Shown: positions 1 to 5,473 of the stretch, in pieces | Layout: every line of letters begins with the position of its first letter | Position numbering within the stretch: the first letter of the stretch is position 1 | DNA from: an uncultured Acinetobacter sp. | Lineage (GTDB): Bacteria; Pseudomonadota; Gammaproteobacteria; Pseudomonadales; Moraxellaceae | Assembly: GCA_900771065.1 (NCBI GenBank) | Contig: CAAGMP010000156.1 | Location: forward strand, 1 to 6,811 | Length of the DNA: 6,811 nucleotides | Direction of reading: 5' to 3' | Made by a program: the position numbers and the translations under genes | The notes under the pieces: model-generated | The model's input: only the letters and a program-made list of their open reading frames with translations | Database searches by the model: none | Told to the model about the DNA's origin: nothing

Positions 1-16
1 GACGCTCTTCCGATCT
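1..16 (+). other. Illumina adapter remnant at contig end
   Basis: The first 16 bases, GACGCTCTTCCGATCT, are identical to the 3' end of the standard Illumina/TruSeq read-1 adapter. Genomic sequence appears to begin at about position 17, where the methyltransferase motif (Tyr-Leu-Glu-Leu) starts. The adapter happens to keep the reading frame open, so the first five codons (Asp-Ala-Leu-Pro-Ile) and the first base of the sixth codon should not be taken as native protein. A 16-base exact match placed exactly at the window edge is very unlikely by chance. Confidence 0.93.
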
Positions 17-1149
17 CATATTTAGAATTAGCTTGTGCTCAAGGAACAAATTTACTAGTTTGTGCAATTCAACATCCTGATTCTTATTTTTTAGGAATTG
101 ATTTTAATGAAAAACATATTCAAAAAGCACAACAAAATGTAGCCGATTTAGGGTTAAATAACATAGAATTTATTCATTGTGATTTTGAAAAATTTTTAAC
201 TCAAAATAAAAAAAAATTCGATTTTATTGTCAATCATGGTACTTTTTCTTGGATTAGCTCTATCCATCAACAACACATTTTAAATATTGTTTCCCAGTTC
301 TTAAAAGACTCCGGTTTATTTTATTTGCATTATATGTGTTATCCCGGTTCAACAGATCTCCACTCCATTCAAAAATTATTCAATCTAGTTGATCGTTGTC
401 ATAATCAATCTAGTTTAAATAATATAAAACTAGGGCAAGAGCTTTTTTCCGATTTATATCAAGCAGGTGCATTTATAGATCAACCAAAAATTAATCAATT
501 AATTAAAACATTACAACAAGATCCAGCTTATTTAGCACATGAATTTTTAACTGATCATTGGCAACCTTTATATAGTGTTGATGTCCATCAAAGAGTTTTT
601 GAAACAAGTAAAATTTCTTTTTTAGGTAGTGCAAATCCATGTGAAAATATTGAAAATTTAAGTATTCCAACTCAAATGCAAGCCATAATAAAAAATACCT
701 CGCAACCTGCATTAAAAGAGTATTTAAAAGATTTAGCCAGAAATTCTAAACAGCGCGTTGATATTTTTCAGAAAAAAACCAAACCACTTACTCAAGAAAA
801 ATATTTACAGGTTTTAAATCAATTTGAATTTAAAATATTGGCCCATATACCTACAAATAAAACCATCACATTTCAAACATCAATTGGTGAAATTAAAGCC
901 GTTGCTGAAATAATTGATCCATTATTTGCAAATTTAAAAAAAAATAAAAATAGTTTTTTAGAGTGCTTAGATTTAAGCATTTTTAAAAATAATCCATTAT
1001 TCTTAATCGAAACATTATTTTTATTGATGAATGCAAACTACATTCACCCTATTTTAATTAATAATAAAAAATGTGATCCAAAAATTATTCAAAAATGGAA
1101 CCAAATTATGCCATTTAAGATGTCAGAACAAGGTTGGATTATTCAATAA
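1..1149 (+). CDS. Class I SAM-dependent methyltransferase with regulatory domain, 5'-truncated
   Basis: The frame is open from the first base to the TAA at 1147-1149, giving about 377 native residues after removing the adapter-derived codons. Numbering codons from position 1, a SAM-binding motif I reads ELACAQG (9-15), an acidic motif II residue is D34 in GIDFN, D61 follows strand 3, and motif IV is DFIVNHGTFSW (74-84). The later segments YLAHEF (177-182), HW (186-187) and FLGSA (207-211) resemble the family of methyltransferases carrying the MethyTransf_Reg domain (PF10119), whose members are usually about 500 residues long. The N-terminus is missing because the contig ends here; an internal TTG at 325 lies well inside the SAM-binding fold and is not a credible start. 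The substrate is unknown. Motif I is atypical, with Ala where Gly is common in G-x-G. The gene is very AT-rich (17-25% GC in sampled lines) and ends 4 nt before a terminator shared with the opposing operon. The family assignment is from recalled similarity. Confidence 0.88.
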   Translation, partial: DALPISYLELACAQGTNLLVCAIQHPDSYFLGIDFNEKHIQKAQQNVADLGLNNIEFIHCDFEKFLTQNKKKFDFIVNHGTFSWISSIHQQHILNIVSQFLKDSGLFYLHYMCYPGSTDLHSIQKLFNLVDRCHNQSSLNNIKLGQELFSDLYQAGAFIDQPKINQLIKTLQQDPAYLAHEFLTDHWQPLYSVDVHQRVFETSKISFLGSANPCENIENLSIPTQMQAIIKNTSQPALKEYLKDLARNSKQRVDIFQKKTKPLTQEKYLQVLNQFEFKILAHIPTNKTITFQTSIGEIKAVAEIIDPLFANLKKNKNSFLECLDLSIFKNNPLFLIETLFLLMNANYIHPILINNKKCDPKIIQKWNQIMPFKMSEQGWIIQ

Positions 1150-1153
1150 ATTA

Positions 1154-1179
1154 AAAAACCTGCCATATGGCAGGTTTTT
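1154..1179. terminator. Bidirectional Rho-independent terminator
   Basis: This is a perfect 26-bp palindrome, with arms 1154-1166 and 1167-1179. Each arm has a core of CCTGCC or GGCAGG, flanked by five A on the left and five T on the right, so on either strand it forms a hairpin followed by a U-run. It sits between two convergent genes: the methyltransferase stop is 4 nt to the left and the DUF3325 gene stop is 2 nt to the right. It therefore most likely ends transcription from both sides. Confidence 0.9.
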
Positions 1180-1181
1180 AG

Positions 1182-1517
1182 CTAATACAATCTAAATATA
1201 GCAAAAATAATAAAAATAATTAACAAAGCATTTATCCATTTAAAATAATGAATAAAATAACTTAACATTATGACAACAAATAAAGCTGAAAAACTTAATA
1301 TACCAATCCAATAACTTACTCCATTTGCAATAGAAAAATAGTGGATTGATAAAAATAAAGAAAATGATAAAATACACCAACCTAAATATTTTGTTATTTG
1401 TGTTATCTTTAAGCTAAAAGGTTTGCTGAATAATTGCTTTTGATGTTTTTCCATAGATGCAGCTAAACTGAAAAAACCTAAACTAGTTATTGACCAAATC
1501 AACAGAAAAAATGTCAT
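1182..1517 (-). CDS. DUF3325-family inner-membrane protein
   Basis: This 111-residue, strongly hydrophobic protein has about four predicted membrane segments, near residues 3-20, 44-61, 67-88 and 94-110. A short polar loop after the first helix holds a basic/histidine motif, MEKHQKQ (22-28), and a GW pair (46-47) opens the second helix; both fit the DUF3325 family (PF11804). Most members I know of have about three helices, so the last hydrophobic segment may be an extension. The gene is third in the operon, 3 nt after the PepSY gene stop. An AGAGGA ribosome binding site at 1525-1530, inside the end of the upstream gene, is spaced 7 nt from the ATG and supports this start. DUF3325 genes are typically found beside PepSY-TM and siderophore receptor genes. 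The biochemical role is unknown; a small subunit or stabiliser of the PepSY-TM reductase is inference. The 3' part is extremely AT-rich. Confidence 0.82.
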   Translation of the reverse strand: MTFFLLIWSITSLGFFSLAASMEKHQKQLFSKPFSLKITQITKYLGWCILSFSLFLSIHYFSIANGVSYWIGILSFSALFVVIMLSYFIHYFKWINALLIIFIIFAIFRLY

Positions 1518-1520
1518 GTT

Positions 1521-3167
1521 TTAATCCTCTGTTGATACAATATTTGTTTTTAAATTTTTCTTAGTTTGTATAGGCTGATGTGATTTTACTTTATAAAAAG
1601 CAAATGCAAAAATCACAGCAAAAACCCACATAGCTAAATCAAATGTCGCAATTACCCATTGACCTTGTAAAATACTATTCCACAAGGCTTGTCCGCTTGT
1701 TAAACAATTAATAATAGGTAAAAATGCAAATAATATCGTTGCTAAAACCAATTGTTCTAACCATGCTTGTTTATGTAAACGAAATGCCGCATGAATTAAA
1801 CTAAGCAACCAAACTATAAAGAAAACTTGAATTTCAAGATGAGCTCGATTTTCATTTTGTGCCGAAATAAAACGATTTGCATAAAAATAAGCAGCACATG
1901 CAATTGGTAATCCAATTACAGCAGCAATATTCATCACTTCAACTAAACGATAGCCAAAAGATTTTTTACCTTGTTTAAATTGTTGTGGCGCACGTTTAAC
2001 ACACCATAAAATTAAACCTGTTGCGACCATCATGGTTCCCAAAACACCAGAAAAAAATAATAACCAACGCAAAGATAAATTAACACCACGCGCTTCATGT
2101 AATACTGTAAATGAGTTATAAATTCCCATAGGAACTGAAGGCATTAATAATTTTTGTTGATCAATAATCGGTTGACCTGTTGTTACCCCATTAAAATTAA
2201 GCGTTGGATAAACACCGCGATATGCCACACTCGGTGAATATAAAGCTTGTACTTCAATTTTAGCTTGATTTGTATTTGGTGAAATAATGGTGATTGTTGC
2301 AACAGGATTATCTCGCCATTGTTGTTGAGCATAAGCTAAAACAGGCTCTAACGAAGTCAAAGGCATGGCTTCAATATTTTTATGCGCTGGTTTTTCTCTG
2401 CGAGATTGATTTCGCTCTGAGCGATCTTGAATTAAAATTTGGCGTTGATCTTGCAAAAATTGCTGCCTATTTTCATATACATGTTCAACACCCCAAGGCA
2501 TTATGGTAAATAGCAATAACAATAAGCCACTTAAAGTAATCATAATATGAAAGGGTAGCGCTAAGACTGCAGTCACATTATGTGCATCTAACCAAGAGCG
2601 TTGCCCTTTTCCTGATCGGAAGGTAAAGAAATCCTTAAAGATTTTTTTGTGTGTGATAATCCCACTAATAATTGCCACCAACATAAATAATGTTGCAATA
2701 CCAACGATCCAACGCGCAAAAGTACGTGGTAAACCATATAGTTCAAAATGAAAACGATATAAAAATGCACCACCACGCGTTTCACGTGCTTGTAAAACCT
2801 CCCCTGTTTGTGCATCTAAAATAATTCGATTTCCACCACGACGAGCGCGAGGATCTTCATCTTGTTTTCTCGTCATCACGACAATGGTATTTTGTCTTGA
2901 ATTGGGTAATTGAATAGTCCAACTTCCTGCATCAGCATAATGATTTTGCAAATACTTTAAAGCGACTGCAACTTGTTGATTTTGACTTGCCGCAGGTACA
3001 GATTGATGTAATTCAGGTTTCATCCATAAAGTAATTTCATTTTGAAAAAAACTTAATGTTCCTGTCAAAAAAATGGCATACAGCAACCATCCTAAAATTA
3101 AACTTGACCATGTATGTAACCATGACATAGATTGGCGTGGACTTTCTACTTTGGCATCTATGCGCAT
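1521..3167 (-). CDS. PepSY-associated TM protein, probable ferrisiderophore reductase
   Basis: This 548-residue inner-membrane protein belongs to the PepSY_TM family (PF03929), which includes FoxB, FpvG and PiuB-type proteins that take part in reducing ferric siderophores in the periplasm or inner membrane. Predicted helices lie near 20-42, 150-172, 198-223, 366-390, 408-430, 446-464, 470-490 and 505-525. Periplasmic PepSY-like stretches lie between helices 1 and 2 (about 56-140, including ILDAQTGEVL at 116-125) and between helices 3 and 4 (about 227-360). Candidate haem-ligand or family histidines are H18 (WLHTW), H140 (RFHFELYGLP), H173, H196 (DAHNV), H207 and H357. The ATG immediately follows the upstream stop (TAAATG), with a GGGG Shine-Dalgarno-like run at 3174-3177, indicating translational coupling. 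The segment at 239-263 is unusually rich in Gln, Arg and charged residues. A TonB receptor often neighbours such genes but is absent here. Family membership is secure; the siderophore substrate is unknown. Confidence 0.92.
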   Translation of the reverse strand: MRIDAKVESPRQSMSWLHTWSSLILGWLLYAIFLTGTLSFFQNEITLWMKPELHQSVPAASQNQQVAVALKYLQNHYADAGSWTIQLPNSRQNTIVVMTRKQDEDPRARRGGNRIILDAQTGEVLQARETRGGAFLYRFHFELYGLPRTFARWIVGIATLFMLVAIISGIITHKKIFKDFFTFRSGKGQRSWLDAHNVTAVLALPFHIMITLSGLLLLLFTIMPWGVEHVYENRQQFLQDQRQILIQDRSERNQSRREKPAHKNIEAMPLTSLEPVLAYAQQQWRDNPVATITIISPNTNQAKIEVQALYSPSVAYRGVYPTLNFNGVTTGQPIIDQQKLLMPSVPMGIYNSFTVLHEARGVNLSLRWLLFFSGVLGTMMVATGLILWCVKRAPQQFKQGKKSFGYRLVEVMNIAAVIGLPIACAAYFYANRFISAQNENRAHLEIQVFFIVWLLSLIHAAFRLHKQAWLEQLVLATILFAFLPIINCLTSGQALWNSILQGQWVIATFDLAMWVFAVIFAFAFYKVKSHQPIQTKKNLKTNIVSTED

Positions 3168-3509
3168 TTAAAGCCCCATTATTTTATAAAATGAAATCAA
3201 TACCGCAGCAGTTATTAAAATACCCAAACTGGCTTTAACTGTACTGTTCACCATAAAAACCCAAATAAATGCGGCTACTTGTAAAACAAAAGCAATTAAC
3301 GTTCCTGCAATTGCTGCCGAAGAACGTGATTCAGAAAAAATTTCTGCAATAAGAATTGCACTCAAGGCAGCAATCACATATCCACCTAATAATGCCAACA
3401 TAAAACGCCATACAATCATTAAACGATATGCAGTTAATGACGGTACTTGTTGTAAATATGATGAAGGCACATCTGAATGATTTTTTTTACGATGAATAAG
3501 CATATCCAT
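3168..3509 (-). CDS. DUF3649-type iron-uptake-associated membrane protein
   Basis: This 113-residue protein has a polar, basic N-terminus (1-33) and three predicted membrane helices near 36-57, 65-86 and 93-112. The first helix begins RFMLALLGGYVIAAL (35-49), and a later stretch has FIWVF (81-85); both match the pattern I recall for DUF3649 (PF12365) iron-uptake accessory proteins, which are commonly encoded just before a PepSY-TM gene. It is the first gene of the operon and its stop codon directly abuts the ATG of the PepSY gene. No clear Shine-Dalgarno sequence precedes the chosen ATG at 3507-3509; an alternative in-frame ATG lies two codons later and is no better supported. A Fur-type site lies about 30-50 nt upstream, so iron repression is likely. 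Function is unknown beyond this context. The assignment to DUF3649 is by recalled motif, so it is less certain than the operon context. Confidence 0.77.
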   Translation of the reverse strand: MDMLIHRKKNHSDVPSSYLQQVPSLTAYRLMIVWRFMLALLGGYVIAALSAILIAEIFSESRSSAAIAGTLIAFVLQVAAFIWVFMVNSTVKASLGILITAAVLISFYKIMGL

Positions 3510-3537
3510 AATGATTAGTTACATTAAAATAAAAAGT

Positions 3538-3559
3538 AATAATAACAATTATCATTTAC
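3538..3559 (-). promoter_or_regulatory. Fur-box-like operator of the iron operon
   Basis: The sequence TAATAAC-A-ATTATCA at 3540-3554 matches the 7-1-7 Fur consensus TGATAAT-N-ATTATCA at 12 of 14 arm positions. Against the classical 19-bp Fur box, 3541-3559 matches 13 of 19. It lies upstream of the DUF3649 start on the minus strand. Read on that strand, a GATAAT -10-like hexamer (3553-3548) lies inside the site, and a TTGTAA -35-like hexamer (3578-3573) lies upstream at a rather long 19-nt spacing. Fur binding would therefore block this promoter when iron is plentiful. The promoter hexamers are less certain than the Fur-type site. Confidence 0.68.
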
Positions 3560-3680
3560 ATTTAAAATGATTTTACAAAGTATTTAAACGTTATTTAATT
3601 TTGGAAATTTAAAATTTGACTAAAGAATGGCTAATCTATACAGAGATTTTGATTTAAACCGAACGATAAATAAAAATTAA

Positions 3681-3732
3681 CTTGAAAAAGATCAGCTTGT
3701 TTTGGCTTTAAAAACTAGGCTACTTTTTCAAG
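3681..3732. repeat. Long-loop inverted repeat between thyA and the iron operon
   Basis: CTTGAAAAAG at 3681-3690 is repeated as its exact reverse complement at 3723-3732, with a 32-nt loop. Allowing one mismatch, the arms extend outward by four positions (TTA/TAA). It lies downstream of thyA and upstream of the iron operon promoter, both on the minus strand. Read on that strand, the second arm is followed by a T-rich stretch, so it could be a weak thyA terminator, but the stem is AT-rich and the loop long. A protein-binding or mRNA-end structure is equally possible. Confidence 0.45.
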
Positions 3733-3779
3733 CTAATAGATTTTGACTAATCAATAATTTTTGCAAAAATAAAACTGAT

Positions 3780-4631
3780 TTATACTGAAAATGGATAAGC
3801 AATCGCTTCATGATATTGATAACCTTCAACTTCAAAGTCATCTAATGTGACCCATGTTTCAATATCTTCAAGTGTTTTAATGTCAGGATTAATATGTAGT
3901 TTTGGTGATGGATATGGCTTGCGTTTAAGCTGTACATCTCGCATTAATTCAAGCTGATTTTCATAAATATGTGCATTGACAATTTTATGATAGGCTTTGC
4001 CTGCTTTATGACCTGTAATTTGAGCCATCAGTGCAAGCAAAGTAAAGACTTGAATTTGATTGAAATTTTGACCCAATGGCACATCACATGAACGTTGTGA
4101 TGAGGTTAAATACAACGTGTCACCTACCAAAGAAAAAGTATGCGTATGCATACAAGGACGTAGACAACCCATTTCAAATTCACCTGGATTATAAAACGTT
4201 AAAATTTCACCACGATCATCAATTCCGTTGCGTAAATCATGGTAAATTTTACGCAATTGATCAAATTCTTTTCCTTCGAAATTGCGCCAATTTCGTCCCT
4301 GAACGCCATAAACGCGCCCCATATCATCTTCACCTTGACGATAAGGATTGGCTAACCAAGCACGGTTTTCATTGGCATTGGCATTCCATGTATTGCAACC
4401 AATTGCACGAAATTGAGCCGCATTATCATATCCACGTAAGTAACCCAACAATTCTGCAATTGCAGCTTTCCAATAACTTTTACGCGTTGTCACTAAGGGA
4501 AATTCGTTTGCTCCTACATTATATTCTAAATCGGCATTAATAATAGTTAAACAACGTTGTCCAGTTCGCTCATTTTCAACCCATACGCCTTCATCAACTA
4601 TGCGTTGACACAAATCTAGATATTGTTTCAT
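3780..4631 (-). CDS. thyA: Thymidylate synthase
   Basis: ThyA methylates dUMP to dTMP in the cytoplasm, using 5,10-methylenetetrahydrofolate as carbon donor and reductant, and is the main de novo source of thymidylate. The 283-residue protein is complete and slightly longer than the 264-residue E. coli enzyme. The catalytic cysteine is C160 in LRPCMHTHTF. The phosphate- and nucleotide-binding signature QRSCDVPLGQNFN is at 179-191, with R180, D183 and N191. The dUMP-contacting H221 and Y223 are in NAHIYEN. The N-terminal arginine loop (R22) and the substrate-side W82 and W115 are also in place, and the C-terminus YPFSV fits this subgroup. The start is supported by an AAGGTGG ribosome binding site (4636-4642), 4 nt from the ATG. 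The folate partner gene folA or an lgt gene, often near thyA elsewhere, is not in this window. The gene appears to be transcribed on its own. Confidence 0.98.
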   Translation of the reverse strand: MKQYLDLCQRIVDEGVWVENERTGQRCLTIINADLEYNVGANEFPLVTTRKSYWKAAIAELLGYLRGYDNAAQFRAIGCNTWNANANENRAWLANPYRQGEDDMGRVYGVQGRNWRNFEGKEFDQLRKIYHDLRNGIDDRGEILTFYNPGEFEMGCLRPCMHTHTFSLVGDTLYLTSSQRSCDVPLGQNFNQIQVFTLLALMAQITGHKAGKAYHKIVNAHIYENQLELMRDVQLKRKPYPSPKLHINPDIKTLEDIETWVTLDDFEVEGYQYHEAIAYPFSV

Positions 4632-4733
4632 TTAACCACCTTCATTGTTATCGCATTAAGAACTTTTCTTTTTGCTCAATTGATTGCATCTTTAGATTAT
4701 CATGTTTGTGATGAGCTAAATTATGCGGGACGT

Positions 4734-4762
4734 ATTATAAAGTTTTAGCAGCTATTTTTACA
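4734..4762 (-). promoter_or_regulatory. Predicted thyA promoter
   Basis: On the minus strand a perfect TATAAT -10 hexamer occupies 4739-4734 and a weak TGTAAA -35 hexamer occupies 4762-4757, with a 17-nt spacer. Transcription would begin near 4727, giving a thyA leader of about 95 nt. A GATAAT at 4701-4696 is an alternative -10 with a shorter leader but no good -35. On the plus strand the same 4757-4762 bases read TTTACA and, with TATAAA at 4779-4784 (16-nt spacer), form a possible second rlmH promoter, so divergent promoters may overlap here. Confidence 0.5.
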
Positions 4763-4830
4763 TCACCCGAAGCCACAATATAAAAATGACGCTCAATTTA
4801 TGTTTACATCTTTTAATTGAAATTGCTTTT

Positions 4831-4861
4831 TTGCCTGTGTATTTGGCTATGATGATATAAT
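4831..4861 (+). promoter_or_regulatory. Extended -10 promoter for rlmH
   Basis: A perfect TATAAT at 4856-4861 is preceded by TGA (4853-4855), which makes an extended -10 element (TG-N-TATAAT). A TTGCCT at 4831-4836 could be a -35, but the 19-nt spacing is long; extended -10 promoters need little -35 contact. The start would be near 4868, giving a T-rich leader of only about 20 nt before the rlmH ATG, with no Shine-Dalgarno sequence. Confidence 0.68.
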
Positions 4862-4888
4862 CGCGTTTTGATTTTTTATTTTAATACT

Positions 4889-5371
4889 ATGAAAATTCGC
4901 ATTCTCACCATTGGTCAAAAAATGCCAAACTGGGTTTTGACTGGTTTTGAAGATTATTTCAAACGTATTCAACCTTTTGTTCAAACTCAAGTTATTGAGC
5001 TACCTATGGCGAAACGTGGCAAAAATGATTCTGAAGCAGATATTTTAAAATACTGCCAAATTGAAGGTGAAAGTATTTTAAATAATTTAAAACACAATGA
5101 AATTTTAATTGCCTTAGAGGTTGGTGGACGCGAATTGAGCACCGAAAAATTGGCCGAAACCATGAAAACTTGGATGCTAGAAGGCAATGATATTGCACTT
5201 GCGATTGGAGGTCCTGATGGACATTCTGAAGCAGTACGCCAAGCGGCATCATGGCATTGGTCACTTTCTAAATTGACCTTACCGCATCCTTTAGTTCGAG
5301 TCATGCTCATAGAACAACTTTACCGTGCTATGAGCATTAATCATAATCATCCCTATCATCGTGCAGGTTAA
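4889..5371 (+). CDS. rlmH: 23S rRNA (pseudouridine1915-N3)-methyltransferase RlmH
   Basis: RlmH is a small homodimeric SPOUT-class enzyme that uses SAM to methylate N3 of pseudouridine 1915 in helix 69 of 23S rRNA on assembled 70S ribosomes. The 160-residue protein is close to the 155 residues of E. coli. It starts MKIRILTIGQKMPNW, has L76-E77 and G79-G80 before the knot, the SAM-binding loop IGGPDGH (106-112), the knot segment LPHPLVRVMLIEQLYRA (131-147) and the C-terminal HPYHRAG (154-160). ATG at 4889 is chosen over an in-frame TTG at 4868 because family members begin at MKI and because 4868 is about where transcription should begin. No Shine-Dalgarno sequence is visible. In E. coli the gene follows rsfS (ybeB); here it stands alone, divergent from thyA. 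It may be read through into the dioxygenase gene, since no terminator follows. Confidence 0.97.
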   Translation: MKIRILTIGQKMPNWVLTGFEDYFKRIQPFVQTQVIELPMAKRGKNDSEADILKYCQIEGESILNNLKHNEILIALEVGGRELSTEKLAETMKTWMLEGNDIALAIGGPDGHSEAVRQAASWHWSLSKLTLPHPLVRVMLIEQLYRAMSINHNHPYHRAG

Positions 5372-5392
5372 GTCAATATTGTTGCATTTTTA

Positions 5393-5405
5393 GAACAGTC
5401 TGTTC
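5393..5405. promoter_or_regulatory. 13-bp palindrome upstream of the dioxygenase gene, possible operator
   Basis: GAACAG-T-CTGTTC is a perfect 6-1-6 inverted repeat. It has no following T-run, so it is not a terminator. It lies just upstream of the -10 element at 5430-5435 and next to the -35 region, the position expected for a transcription factor operator. The half-site does not let me name the regulator. Confidence 0.4.
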
Positions 5406-5408
5406 AAA

Positions 5409-5435
5409 TTGAATGGCTGTTTAATTCAATATAAT
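5409..5435 (+). promoter_or_regulatory. Predicted promoter of the dioxygenase gene
   Basis: A perfect TATAAT -10 hexamer is at 5430-5435. The best -35 is TTGAAT at 5409-5414 with a short 15-nt spacer, so -35 strength is doubtful. The predicted start near 5442 favours translation from ATG 5474, since the earlier in-frame ATG at 5441 would have no leader. Confidence 0.5.
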
Positions 5436-5473
5436 TTGCAATGATCAACACGCTACTTTTGGATGTGATCTCA

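Noticed and set aside
325..1149. A start codon (TTG) for the methyltransferase at 325.
   Set aside because: The same frame is open from the window edge and encodes the SAM-binding motifs upstream of 325, so the codon is internal.
2294..2815. Open frames of about 70 codons within the PepSY gene, on both strands.
   Set aside because: They are shadows of the PepSY reading frame, whose helices and family motifs run through this region.
3616..3642. A TTGACT and TATACA pair on the plus strand that resembles a promoter.
   Set aside because: The spacing is only about 15 nt and nothing on the plus strand lies downstream before the tail of thyA.
3757..3770. The perfect 14-bp palindrome ATTTTTGCAAAAAT just after thyA, as a terminator.
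   Set aside because: The stem is nearly all A/T with no room for a loop, and such palindromes are expected by chance in this AT-rich gap.
4076..4540. A 154-codon open frame on the plus strand opposite thyA.
   Set aside because: It lies entirely inside thyA on the other strand, is His/Tyr-rich like an antisense artefact, and has no recognisable domain.
4786..4860. A 24-residue hydrophobic open frame (starting MTLNLCLHLL) just before rlmH, possibly a leader peptide.
   Set aside because: It has no ribosome binding site, its ATG lies at or before any predicted transcription start, and its end overlaps the rlmH -10 element.
4987..5310. Two overlapping open frames on the minus strand opposite rlmH.
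   Set aside because: They lie inside a well-conserved gene, lack ribosome binding sites and show no family features.
5393..5405. The GAACAG/CTGTTC palindrome as a LexA (SOS) box.
   Set aside because: The spacing between GAAC and GTTC is 5 rather than 4 nt, and Acinetobacter lacks a classical LexA.
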